A DNA stretch of 64,000 nt from Pseudomonadota bacterium. GTDB taxonomy: Bacteria > Pseudomonadota > Alphaproteobacteria > SP197. The stretch spans positions 1 to 64,000 of the forward strand of contig JBCCIS010000021.1 of assembly GCA_039028155.1 (NCBI GenBank), written 5' to 3'. Of the stretch, positions 8,297 to 16,920 are shown in pieces. The notes under the pieces are model-generated. The model was not told the DNA's origin and made no database searches. It was given only the letters and a program-made list of their open reading frames with translations. Every line of letters begins with the position of its first letter. The first letter of the stretch is position 1. Made by a program: the position numbers and the translations under genes.

Positions 8297-9052
8297 TTAG
8301 CGGTTGTTGCCCAGAAGCTGCATCAGCATGATGAACAGGTTGATGAAGTCGAGGTAGAGACGCAGGGCCCCGTGAACGGCGCTCTTGGTCGCCATCTCAC
8401 CATCCATGCTTGCGCTGTAGGTTTCTTTGATCCGCTGTGTGTCGTAGGCGGTCAAGCCGACGAACACGATCACGCCGATCACCGAGATCGCGAACTGGAT
8501 CGCCGAGCTGCCGACGAAGATGTTCACAACCATGGCGATGATGATGCCGATCAGGCCCATGAACAGGAACGAGCCCCAGTTAGCCAGGGATCGTTTGGTC
8601 GTGTAGCCGTAGAGGCTCATCGCACCGAAGGTCGCCGCGGTGATGAAGAACACCCGTGCGATACTCTCGGTCGTAAACGCGATGAAGATGGTCGAGAGCG
8701 ATATGCCCATGAGCGCGGCAAAGACCCAAAAGACGATCTGTGCGGACGCCGCCGACATCTTGTGGATGCGGAACGAGAAATAGAAGACCAGGGCGAGCGG
8801 TGCCAGCATCACAACCCACTGAAGCGGGCTGCCGAACAAAGTCGCGCCGAACGACGTAAGCCCAATGACTTCGCCGGACGATCCGGTGACCACGGACATC
8901 TGCGCCACGAGGAAGGCCAACACCCCGGTGATGACCAGGGCGCTGCCCATGTAGTTGTAAACGCGCAGCATGTAGGCGCGCAGACCCTCGTCGTAGACGG
9001 CGGTTGTCTGCGTACGGGCCGCGGTGCGCGGATTTGAGCTGCCAAAGGCCAT
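8297..9052 (-). CDS. Bax inhibitor-1/YccA family membrane protein
   Basis: This 251-residue protein has about seven closely spaced hydrophobic helices and the family-typical stretch VGLTAYDTQRIKE near the C-terminus (Bax1-I/YbhL group), where a conserved Asp lies in the last loop. The short polar N-terminus (MAFGSSNPRTAARTQ) is usual for the bacterial members. Relatives such as BsYetJ are pH-sensitive Ca2+ leak channels, and the E. coli YccA member modulates FtsH; which applies here is unknown. It is monocistronic, with its own terminator. Confidence 0.92.
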   Translation of the reverse strand: MAFGSSNPRTAARTQTTAVYDEGLRAYMLRVYNYMGSALVITGVLAFLVAQMSVVTGSSGEVIGLTSFGATLFGSPLQWVVMLAPLALVFYFSFRIHKMSAASAQIVFWVFAALMGISLSTIFIAFTTESIARVFFITAATFGAMSLYGYTTKRSLANWGSFLFMGLIGIIIAMVVNIFVGSSAIQFAISVIGVIVFVGLTAYDTQRIKETYSASMDGEMATKSAVHGALRLYLDFINLFIMLMQLLGNNR

Positions 9053-9180
9053 GTTTGGTTTCCTCTAGGTAAAACTCGTGCAGAACGGTAGGTACGTCAC
9101 CGTACCATTCCCTGGATATTTGGGGAACAGCGGGGCCGGAATCAAGCAAATCCGGTATTCGGAAATGGCGGTTTTCCGCC

Positions 9181-11697
9181 CTATTCGCTGCGCAGGACCG
9201 GGGCGGCTTTGTGTCTCAGCGCCCGCCAGGTCGCCCAATAGCCGAAAACCAAGGTGACCAGGACAGCGATGGCGGCGGTGCCCACGATCAGAACCGGCTG
9301 AAACGACCAGGGCGCCTGGATCACGAAGCTGGTCACGATCCAGCCGATCAGCGTGCCAGCGCAGGCGGCCAATAGCGCTGTCGCGGTGCCTAGCAACAGG
9401 TGCTCCAGCAGGTAGGCGCGGAACAGCTGGCGCCGGGTTGCGCCCAGCACCTTCAGCACCACCGCGTCATAGACCCGGCGGCGCTGGGCGGCGGCGACGG
9501 ATTCGGCGAGCACGAGCAGACCCGCGACCAGCGCCAGCGCGCCGATGCCGCCGACCGCCGCGTCGATCTTGCGCAGGATCGCGACGACGTCGGTCAGCAC
9601 GTCGCGTACGCCGATCGCCGAGACGTTGGGCAGGGTCTCGGCGATCTCCGCGCGCAGGCCGGTCTCGGTTTCGCGGTCGGCATGGACAGTGGCGATGAAG
9701 GTGTGCGGGGCGGCCTCCAGCAGACCGGGCGCGAAGACAAGGGTGAAGTTGATGCCCATGGTCGACCAGTCGACGTCGCGCAGGTTGGCGACGGTCGCGG
9801 TGATGTCGCGGCCCAGGACGTTGATGGTCAGCGTATCGCCGACACCAATGCCGAAACCTTGGGCGAGGTCGGATTCGAAGGACAGCAAGGGTGGTCCCGC
9901 ATAGTCGGCGGACCACCATTCGCCAGCGACGACTTCCGCGTTCTCCGGCACGTCGGTCGCGTAGGTGACGCCGCGGTCGCCTTCGATCGCCCAGCGCGCA
10001 TCCGGCGAGACTTCCGCCTCGGTAACGACAACGCCGTCGATCGCGGTGATGCGCCCGCGCAGGCTCGGCACCCGCTCGACCGCGTGCACGCCCGGCGTGT
10101 CGGCCAGGATGGTGTCGAAGGTCGCGACCTGGTCGGGCTGAATATCGACGAAGAAAAAGGACGGCGCATCGGCCGGCAGGTTGTCGGCGATCTCCTCGGT
10201 CAGATTGCCTTGCACCGAGACGATGGCGATCAAGACGGTGAGGCCGATACCAAGTGCCACGACCACCGAACCCGTCGCGGCCCCGGGACGGGTCAGGTTG
10301 GCCAGCGCCAGGCGCAGGCCGGGACGCCGTGGCCGCCCGACGCGCCGGATCAGGCGCGTGAACCCGGCGCTGGCGACGCGGAACAGCAGCAGCGTCGCCG
10401 CCGCGCCGACGACGAAGCCAGCCGCCAGATAGCGGTCGGGCGATGAGAAGACGGTGAGCAAAGCGAGCGCCGCGATTATCGTGCCGGCGATGGCGATGGT
10501 AGCGAACCCCGGCCGGCGCGCGGCGCGCCGCGACACCTGATCGCGGAACAGGGCGGCGGCGGGCACCAGCCGCGCCCGGGCCAGGGGCCAGATGGCGAAG
10601 GCCAACGCGGTCAAGATGCCGTAGGCCGCGGCGACGCCGAGCGGCGCCAGATGCAGCGACGGTTCGACCGGCACCGGCAGCGCCCCGGACACCGCCCAGC
10701 CGACCACACCGGGCAGGATGGCGCCGGCGACCAGGCCGATCGCGGTGCCGGCGGTCGCGACGGCGGCGATCTCGATCAGATAGGTGCGGAAGATGAGCCT
10801 GGCCGGCGCGCCAAGGGATTTAAGAATGGCGATGGTCGGCACCTTGCCGCCCAGATAGGCGTTGACCGCGCTGGCGACGCCGATGCCGCCGATGAGGAGC
10901 GCGGTCAGGCCGACCAGCGAGATGAAGAGGCGCAGGCGTTCCAGGAAACGGGCGAGTTGGGGGTTGGCGTTTTCGTAGCTTCTGACGCGCCAGGCAGCGA
11001 GTGGGAAGGTTTCCTCCAGCTCGTCCAGGAACACGGCGGCGTCGACATCCTCGGCTAGCTTCAGCCGGGTGTCGTAACGGATCATGCTGCCGGGTTGGAC
11101 CAGCGCCGTCGCGTCCAGCGCATCGATGGCGACGATCAGTCGCGGACCCAATTGGAAGGTCGAGCTGGCGAGGTCCGGCTCGTCGGCGATGATGCCGCGC
11201 AGCTCCACCTCCGCCTCGCCCAGGCGGAAACGATCGCCGGGCTCCAGGCCGAGACGCAGCAGGAATTCCTCGACCGCGACCGCCCCCCAGACGCCATCCT
11301 TCTCGGCCAGCGCATCGTCAAGTGCGCTACCGTCTTCCAGCCCGAAGTCGCCATAGAGCGGATAGGCTTCGCCGACCGCCTTCAGGCTGACCAGCAGCGG
11401 CTCGCGCCCGTCGACCTGGGCCATGGCGTTCATATCGTAGGTCCGGGTAATCTCCGCGCGCTCGGCCAGCCAGGCCACCTGCTCCTCGCTCGGCACCACC
11501 ATGGTCGTGCGCAAGGTGACGTCGGCGCCCAGGATGACCTTGCCGTTCTCCCGCAAGCCATCGACGATCGCCGCGCCAAACGAACCGACACCGGCAATGG
11601 TCGCGACGCCGAGCGCCAGGCAGGCGAGCGCCAGGCGGAAGGCCTTCAGGCTGCCGCGCAGGTCGCGGCGCGCGAGTCTGAGTGCTAGTCCAATCAC
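9181..11697 (-). CDS. ABC transporter permease, FtsX-like (YbbP type)
   Basis: This 838-residue permease starts with one helix (about 15-40), has a large soluble region, then FtsX-like membrane blocks at about 255-370 and 700-830 and a further central helix group (about 400-500). This is the architecture of YbbP/LolC-type MacB-superfamily permeases. Such proteins usually do mechanical work in the envelope rather than transport across the inner membrane. Its start overlaps the ATPase stop by four bases. With the ATPase and the divergent esterase it reproduces the E. coli tesA-ybbA-ybbP arrangement, which supports the call more than sequence length does. Confidence 0.88.
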   Translation of the reverse strand: MIGLALRLARRDLRGSLKAFRLALACLALGVATIAGVGSFGAAIVDGLRENGKVILGADVTLRTTMVVPSEEQVAWLAERAEITRTYDMNAMAQVDGREPLLVSLKAVGEAYPLYGDFGLEDGSALDDALAEKDGVWGAVAVEEFLLRLGLEPGDRFRLGEAEVELRGIIADEPDLASSTFQLGPRLIVAIDALDATALVQPGSMIRYDTRLKLAEDVDAAVFLDELEETFPLAAWRVRSYENANPQLARFLERLRLFISLVGLTALLIGGIGVASAVNAYLGGKVPTIAILKSLGAPARLIFRTYLIEIAAVATAGTAIGLVAGAILPGVVGWAVSGALPVPVEPSLHLAPLGVAAAYGILTALAFAIWPLARARLVPAAALFRDQVSRRAARRPGFATIAIAGTIIAALALLTVFSSPDRYLAAGFVVGAAATLLLFRVASAGFTRLIRRVGRPRRPGLRLALANLTRPGAATGSVVVALGIGLTVLIAIVSVQGNLTEEIADNLPADAPSFFFVDIQPDQVATFDTILADTPGVHAVERVPSLRGRITAIDGVVVTEAEVSPDARWAIEGDRGVTYATDVPENAEVVAGEWWSADYAGPPLLSFESDLAQGFGIGVGDTLTINVLGRDITATVANLRDVDWSTMGINFTLVFAPGLLEAAPHTFIATVHADRETETGLRAEIAETLPNVSAIGVRDVLTDVVAILRKIDAAVGGIGALALVAGLLVLAESVAAAQRRRVYDAVVLKVLGATRRQLFRAYLLEHLLLGTATALLAACAGTLIGWIVTSFVIQAPWSFQPVLIVGTAAIAVLVTLVFGYWATWRALRHKAAPVLRSE

Positions 11698-12401
11698 GCG
11701 GCGACGTCGCCGTCCAGGCGGCCGTCGCGCATGTGGACCGTCCGGTCGCAGCGCGCGGCGAGCGCCTCGTTATGGGTGATCAGAATCAAGCCAGCGCCGG
11801 CCTCCTGGGCGTGGCCGAACAGCAGCTCGACGACTTCATCGCCGGTTGAGGTATCGAGGTTGCCCGTCGGTTCGTCGGCCAGCAGCAGACCGGGTTCGCC
11901 GATCATGGCGCGGGCCAGCGCCACGCGCTGCTGTTCGCCGCCGGAGAGCTGCGCCGGGAAGTGCTCGACCCGCTCGTCGAGACCGACTTCGCCCAGAGCC
12001 GTCTGGGCCCGTTCGAAGGCGTCGTCCGCACCCGCCAGTTCCAGGGGCAGGGCGACGTTTTCCAGCGCCGTCATGGTCGGCACCAGATGAAAAGCTTGAA
12101 AGACGATGCCGACATGGTCGCGCCGGAAGGCGGCAAGCGCATCCTCGTCCATGCCGGCAAGATCGCGTCCAGCGACCTCGACGCGGCCGGACGTCGCCTG
12201 CTCCAGGCCGCCGATAACCGCCATCATGGTCGACTTGCCGGAGCCCGATGGCCCGACCACCGCCACATGTTCGCCACGGTCGACCAGAAGGCTGACGCCA
12301 CGCAGGATGTTGACGACGCCCGCCGCGCTTCTCAAATTAAGGTGGACGTCGTCGAGTGCGACGAGCGCGTTAGGTGGAGTTTCTGGGGTGGCTTCGGACA
12401 T
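11694..12401 (-). CDS. ABC transporter ATP-binding protein (YbbA/LolD type)
   Basis: This 235-residue ATPase has Walker A GPSGSGKST (50-58), signature LSGGEQQRVALARAM and Walker B LLLADEPTGNLD, in the order and spacing of the MacB/LolD/FtsE group. It would drive the FtsX-like permease encoded immediately downstream. Its ATG (12399-12401 on the minus strand) interlocks with the ATG of the divergent esterase at 12400, so both reading frames start in the same few bases. Confidence 0.93.
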   Translation of the reverse strand: MSEATPETPPNALVALDDVHLNLRSAAGVVNILRGVSLLVDRGEHVAVVGPSGSGKSTMMAVIGGLEQATSGRVEVAGRDLAGMDEDALAAFRRDHVGIVFQAFHLVPTMTALENVALPLELAGADDAFERAQTALGEVGLDERVEHFPAQLSGGEQQRVALARAMIGEPGLLLADEPTGNLDTSTGDEVVELLFGHAQEAGAGLILITHNEALAARCDRTVHMRDGRLDGDVAA

Positions 12402-13083
12402 GCATGCTTTCCGGTTCGGGGGACCTCAGCGATATGGGCCCTGGCGCCGCGTGATCAACGCGAGCCTGTTGATTTTCACCCTTGCCCTAGCTTACGCCAT
12501 GCCGGCCCAAGCCGATCAAATGCGCATTCTGGCGCTGGGCGACAGCCTGACGGCCGGCTACGGCCTGCCCCAGGGTGATGGTTTTACGGATCAACTACAG
12601 GCAGCCCTACAGGAAGCGGGTTATGATGCCGTGGTGCTGAACGCCGGCGTCTCCGGCGACACGACGGCAGGCGGCCTCGCCCGCCTCGACTGGGCCCTGG
12701 CCGATGCGCCCGATATCGTGATCGTCGAACTGGGCGCCAACGATGCTCTGCGCGGCATAGATCCGGCGTCGAGCCGCGCGAACCTTTCCGCCATTCTGGC
12801 CGAGCTCCAGGCTCGTGACTTGCCGACGCTGCTTGCCGGCATGCTGGCGCCGCGCAATCTGGGCGCCGATTACGTCACCGCGTTCGACGGCATGTACGGC
12901 GAGCTGGCCGAGGAGTACGACGTCCCGCTTTATCCGTTTTTCCTGGAAGGTGTCGCTGCCGAGCCGGAACTGAACCAGCCCGATGGTATTCATCCCAATG
13001 CGTCGGGTGTCGCGATCATCGTCGACGGTATTCTGCCCGATGTTACAGCCATGCTGGATGCGCTGATGGGGGAGGGGTCATGA
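12400..13083 (+). CDS. tesA: Secreted SGNH/GDSL arylesterase, TesA type
   Basis: This SGNH hydrolase has block I LGDSLTAG (Ser49 from this start), block III LGANDALRG and block V DGIHPNASG, which supply the Ser, oxyanion Asn and Asp/His. A signal peptide is visible: arginines, a hydrophobic core (SLLIFTLALAYA) and a cleavage site after MPAQA. The family hydrolyses acyl-CoA thioesters and aryl esters in the periplasm. The ATG at 12400 overlaps the divergent ATPase start; an in-frame GTG at 12451 would leave room for a promoter and keep the signal peptide, so it may be the true start. The stop overlaps the thpR start. Confidence 0.9.
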   Translation: MHAFRFGGPQRYGPWRRVINASLLIFTLALAYAMPAQADQMRILALGDSLTAGYGLPQGDGFTDQLQAALQEAGYDAVVLNAGVSGDTTAGGLARLDWALADAPDIVIVELGANDALRGIDPASSRANLSAILAELQARDLPTLLAGMLAPRNLGADYVTAFDGMYGELAEEYDVPLYPFFLEGVAAEPELNQPDGIHPNASGVAIIVDGILPDVTAMLDALMGEGS

Positions 13084-13619
13084 GCCTGCCGCTCTTTATC
13101 GGTATCGATTTGCCGTCCGGCGTGTCGGAGCGGCTGGCCGGTCTTGGCGGCGGCGTGCCCGGCGCGCGCTGGGTGCCGGCGGAGAACATGCACGTGACGC
13201 TGCGCTATATCGGCGATGTAGACGGCACGATGGCGGATGATATCGCGACCGGCTTGGCCCAGATCGGCGGCACGCCGTTCGAGATCGCCGTCGAAGGCGT
13301 CGACCGGTTCGGCGGCAAGAACGACACCCGCGTGATCTATGCCGGCGTTGTGCCGCGCGAACCGCTCAAGCACCTGCGCGACAAGATCGAGACCATGCTG
13401 CAGCGCCTCGGCATGCAGGCGGATGAACGCCGCTATACCCCGCATGTCACCCTGGCGCGCCTTAAGCGCGCGCCCCAGGACCGTGTCGGCCGGTTTCTGG
13501 AGCACCACGGCATGCTGATGACCGAGCGTTTCGAGGTGCGCCAGTTCCACCTCTACGCCTCCATGCGCGGCCACGACGGCGCCGTCTACCGCATCGAGCA
13601 CAGCTACCCCCTGGGGTAG
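13080..13619 (+). CDS. thpR: RNA 2',3'-cyclic phosphodiesterase
   Basis: This 179-residue 2H phosphoesterase has both catalytic motifs, HVTLRYIG in the N-terminal half and HVTLARLK in the C-terminal half. The first residues (LPLFIGIDLP) match the usual family opening. Members open 2',3'-cyclic phosphates on RNA to 2'-phosphates. The ATG overlaps the esterase stop (ATGA), so it is probably co-transcribed with tesA. Confidence 0.92.
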   Translation: MSLPLFIGIDLPSGVSERLAGLGGGVPGARWVPAENMHVTLRYIGDVDGTMADDIATGLAQIGGTPFEIAVEGVDRFGGKNDTRVIYAGVVPREPLKHLRDKIETMLQRLGMQADERRYTPHVTLARLKRAPQDRVGRFLEHHGMLMTERFEVRQFHLYASMRGHDGAVYRIEHSYPLG

Positions 13620-13620
13620 A

Positions 13621-13647
13621 GGCGGGTCAGCTGCATCACGACCCGCC
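13621..13647 (+). terminator. Stem-loop after thpR
   Basis: GGCGGGTC (13621-13628) pairs with GACCCGCC (13640-13647) around an 11-base loop, starting directly after the thpR stop. There is no clear T tract on the plus strand, so its strength as an intrinsic terminator is uncertain. Confidence 0.5.
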
Positions 13648-13746
13648 GCCAAGTACAGAAAATACCACTATCGCTAGTACTGTTGATTTTTATCTACAAC
13701 CTTATGAGTATAGGTCATCTATGAGCTTGTCAGATTGCGGGCAATC

Positions 13747-15537
13747 ATGGCTTCTGATTCGACGACGTCGCTGGCGACCCGGCCCGACAAGGCGTTTATC
13801 ACCGGACTTCCGCGCTGGCTCATTCTGCTGGTTTCGCTGCTGTCTCTCGCCGTCTTGTTTGGGCCCGGCTTGGTCGAGCACATGCAGAACGCGTCGGACC
13901 CATACGCCTTCAACAACGATGCGCGGATGCAGATTTTCCCGCTGCTTCGCTATTGGGACGGGGCGTTGCTGCAGGAGGACTACGTTGCCGACTACTTCTT
14001 GGGCGTCATGCTTCCCCACGGCTATTCGCTGTTTTATGGCGTGCTGGCACAGGTCTTCGATCCGCGAAACGTCTCCATCGTTCTTCCCTACATTCTGCTC
14101 GCCCTGACCACGGCCATGGTGGCTGCGGCCGCTCACAAGGTGAGCGGCGCCACGGCCGCATGGTGTGCCGCCGCTTTCTGTTTGGCGGCTGATGTCTATC
14201 TCGGCGGCATGGTCGGCGGCCTGCCACGCGCCTTCGGTGCGCCGGTCATGGCCATGGTTGTCTTGGGCCTTGTCTACGGCAACACCGCCTTGCTGATTGC
14301 CGCGACGTTGATCGGCGCAGCATTTTACTTCACCGCTGGTGCCGTCGCTGGCCTTTGCCTGGCGACGTATCTGATTCTGTTCCCGTCATCCTGGCGCAGC
14401 GACGGCGGCACTTGGTCATGGACGCGACGCCTTGTTCTCGTCGGCATCACGGGTCTGCTTGCGATTGTCATTGTGTCGCCGACGCTCATCGAAGCGCGTG
14501 CCTATGGGCCATCGCTCAATGTCGAGCAGGCTGATGCCTATCCAGAGGCGGGCATAGGCGGCAGGTACAAGACCTATCCCATGCCGCCGACGTTCGGTTT
14601 GCCAAGTCTCGAGAACTTGGTGGACGCGGCAGCCGTAACCATGCGGGCGTTTCGCGCACGCGAAGCGTTCCGCAGTGGCGATCCTCTGGGCGGCCAGGGC
14701 CTCTATAACTTCGCGGAGGCCAACCTGGTGGTGATCACGGTGATCGTCATGTCGCTGACGGCCGTCGGCACGTTGCTCTCGCTCGGCAATGCGGCGGTCC
14801 GGCGGCTATTGATTGTTCCAGCGGTTGGCCTGCTCCTGTTCTTCCTGGCCTATGCCTTGTCGCCCTATCTTTACTTCCCCAACCGTCCGGTCGGTCTCAC
14901 TTTCCCCATCGTGACGGGCATTTTGTTTCCAGCCGCGCTCATCGCGATTCTGCGCCGCATCTATGGCGGCAGACGACACCATCGTCTGGTGGCGCCGACC
15001 GTCATCGCGCTCTCTCTCGTCGTCATCTTCCTGATGGGTGGTCGCAACACCGTGGTCGCGCTGAATCAATACGAGGCCGCAGATGAACCCGTCTACGAGT
15101 ACGTCGCTGGCCTACCGGCCGATGTGATGATCGCGGGCTCTCCCGGTGACCTGATCGACAACATGTCCTACCTGACGGGCCGCAGTTCGTTGGTCGGTTT
15201 CGAGGTGCATCAAGCATTTCACAAAGGCTATGTCGACGAGATGCGCCGACGCATGATGACGGTCGTCGACGCGCTTTATGCGGACAACACCGATCCTTTG
15301 ATCGCCTTGCACGACACATGGGGCGTCACCCATTTTATTGTGGATAGGCGCTTCTACGGTCGCGAGGATCCGAAGTACTTCAAGCCGTTCGACGAGGCGA
15401 TTGCGGCCGGCGAGAACGGATTGAACGGTACGCCCGCGGTTCTGCTGCAAGATGCTTACGCGACGGCCTTTGCCGATGGCGACATCGTTGTTGTCGATGT
15501 CGGCGCGCTGGCCGCGGATCGCGCCGCCGGCGATTGA
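13747..15537 (+). CDS. Polytopic membrane protein, possibly a GT-C-type glycosyltransferase
   Basis: I do not recognise this 596-residue protein with certainty. It has a first helix at about 22-45, a first external loop containing AFNNDARMQIFP, roughly ten more hydrophobic helices to about residue 430, and a soluble C-terminal domain (about 440-596) containing WGVTHFIVDRRF. An acidic motif in the first periplasmic loop plus a C-terminal extracytoplasmic domain is the GT-C plan (PMT, ArnT, Stt3), so lipid-linked sugar transfer is a reasonable guess. The ATG at 13747 fits better than the upstream TTG at 13735. The roughly 100 bases before it are much more AT-rich than the neighbourhood, and it stands alone. 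Confidence 0.6.
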   Translation: MASDSTTSLATRPDKAFITGLPRWLILLVSLLSLAVLFGPGLVEHMQNASDPYAFNNDARMQIFPLLRYWDGALLQEDYVADYFLGVMLPHGYSLFYGVLAQVFDPRNVSIVLPYILLALTTAMVAAAAHKVSGATAAWCAAAFCLAADVYLGGMVGGLPRAFGAPVMAMVVLGLVYGNTALLIAATLIGAAFYFTAGAVAGLCLATYLILFPSSWRSDGGTWSWTRRLVLVGITGLLAIVIVSPTLIEARAYGPSLNVEQADAYPEAGIGGRYKTYPMPPTFGLPSLENLVDAAAVTMRAFRAREAFRSGDPLGGQGLYNFAEANLVVITVIVMSLTAVGTLLSLGNAAVRRLLIVPAVGLLLFFLAYALSPYLYFPNRPVGLTFPIVTGILFPAALIAILRRIYGGRRHHRLVAPTVIALSLVVIFLMGGRNTVVALNQYEAADEPVYEYVAGLPADVMIAGSPGDLIDNMSYLTGRSSLVGFEVHQAFHKGYVDEMRRRMMTVVDALYADNTDPLIALHDTWGVTHFIVDRRFYGREDPKYFKPFDEAIAAGENGLNGTPAVLLQDAYATAFADGDIVVVDVGALAADRAAGD

Positions 15538-15556
15538 ACCCACAACGCAGGGGTCG

Positions 15557-15955
15557 TCAGACTTCGTCTTCCAGTCTGTGCATGTCATCGTCGGAAAGGC
15601 CGAAGTGATGGCCGATCTCGTGGATCAGAACGTTCTTGATGATGTCTTCCAGGGTGTCCTCGCCTGCCGCCCACAGGTCGAGCAACGGACGGCGGTAGAG
15701 GAAGATGCGGTCGATGTCGCCGGGCGCGTCGAGCACGCTTTTGTGGTCGATCGAGACGCCGTGATAGAGCCCCAGCAGGTTGAATGGGTCATCGATCCCC
15801 ATGTCGTTCAAGGTCTGGGCCTCGGCGAACTCCTCGATCAGGATCGCGACGCCGTCGACATGGCGGCGCAGTCCTTCCGGTATGTCCGCGAAGACCTGCT
15901 CTGCGACGCGCTGCATGTCCTCAGCGCTGGGTGCGTAACCAAATGCTCTTGTCAT
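15557..15955 (-). CDS. Small zinc metallopeptidase (minimal zincin, DUF1025-type)
   Basis: This 132-residue protein carries the extended zinc motif HEIGHHFGLSD near its C-terminus, with two His and a Glu in HExxH and a third potential ligand downstream. It fits the short bacterial metallopeptidase family that lacks a signal peptide. The start is the ATG at 15955 (MTRAFGYAPSAEDM); the frame is open further upstream but over the start of the divergent phhB gene, so that extension is not real. Its substrate is unknown. Confidence 0.85.
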   Translation of the reverse strand: MTRAFGYAPSAEDMQRVAEQVFADIPEGLRRHVDGVAILIEEFAEAQTLNDMGIDDPFNLLGLYHGVSIDHKSVLDAPGDIDRIFLYRRPLLDLWAAGEDTLEDIIKNVLIHEIGHHFGLSDDDMHRLEDEV

Positions 15956-16027
15956 GGGCGCGAACCTAGCTTGCCTTGCGATGCGGTCCAACCGCCGCCA
16001 CATTAAGGGCTCGGTTTGGCGGTTAAC

Positions 16028-16348
16028 ATGGGTTCCATGAGTGACAAACTCGATGGTGCGGCGCGTGACGGCGCAATCAAGAGCCTTGATGGCTGGCAGC
16101 CGGTCGAGGGCCGCGACGCAATTGCTAAGTCCTTTAAATTCAACGACTTTCTGACCGCATTCGGCTTCATGGGTCGGGTCTCGGTCTACGCCGACGTGGT
16201 CGATCACCACCCCGAATGGTTCAACGTCTACAACCGGGTCGATATCACGCTCACGAGCCATGATGTCGGCGGCATCTCGCAGCGTGACATCGCCATGGCC
16301 CGTTTCATCGACCAGGCGGCCGCCCGCACGGAGAAACAGACGTCATGA
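16028..16348 (+). CDS. phhB: 4a-hydroxytetrahydrobiopterin dehydratase (pterin-4a-carbinolamine dehydratase)
   Basis: This 106-residue protein has the active-site stretch [15 protein letters not shown] and the later TSHDVGG, both diagnostic of PCD/DCoH. It dehydrates 4a-hydroxytetrahydropterin, classically to recycle the cofactor of phenylalanine hydroxylase. No hydroxylase gene is in the window, so it may serve moonlighting roles. Start choice lies between ATG 16028 and ATG 16037. The stop overlaps the next ATG. Confidence 0.93.
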   Translation: MGSMSDKLDGAARDGAIKSLDGWQPVEGRDAIAKSFKFNDFLTAFGFMGRVSVYADVVDHHPEWFNVYNRVDITLTSHDVGGISQRDIAMARFIDQAAARTEKQTS

Positions 16349-16788
16349 ACTTTCATGCCACCGCAGGGTTTGTTCGCCTGGCGCGCGCGCTCCCGGCCTA
16401 TGCCATGATCCGCCGTGCCGCCCGCGATATCTCCGCGGGCGATGCCGGGCCCTACGCGCGCGACGTCAGCTATGTGGAGCACGGGTTCTGGGCCAAGGCA
16501 CGGCGGCTTGCCGGGCGCATTCCCTTTGCCATGGACCTCTCCGCTGCCTGGTACTGCGCCATGGACCGGACGACGCCGGCGCACGTCAAGGCGATCCTGA
16601 TGGGCGCGCTCGCCTATTTTGTCGTGCCCGCCGATATCGTGCCGGACGTGATCTTGGGCGCCGGCCTGATCGACGACGCGACCGTCCTGGCGACCGCCGT
16701 CTCCAGTGTTGCCGGCCACATCAAGCCGCAGCATTTCGACAAGGCCAGAAAAGCGCTCGCCTTGCAGGCGGAGCCATCGGGGAACTAG
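16345..16788 (+). CDS. YkvA/DUF1232 family membrane protein
   Basis: This 147-residue protein contains the DUF1232 core [22 protein letters not shown], the typical hydrophobic segment with a PxDxxPD-like end, followed by the second hydrophobic stretch [12 protein letters not shown]. Its function is unknown in the family. It is coupled to phhB by a four-base overlap. Confidence 0.85.
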   Translation: MNFHATAGFVRLARALPAYAMIRRAARDISAGDAGPYARDVSYVEHGFWAKARRLAGRIPFAMDLSAAWYCAMDRTTPAHVKAILMGALAYFVVPADIVPDVILGAGLIDDATVLATAVSSVAGHIKPQHFDKARKALALQAEPSGN

Positions 16789-16920
16789 TCCGGCCGCTGA
16801 TCGGTCGGCATCACCAGCCCACTTCCCGACCCGGGCGGGAAACACGCGACAAGGCCATGGACCACCGTCGATGGCGGGCGTAGGGTCCGCGGCCATCGAT
16901 TAACTCGTCCGCCGGGTTTC

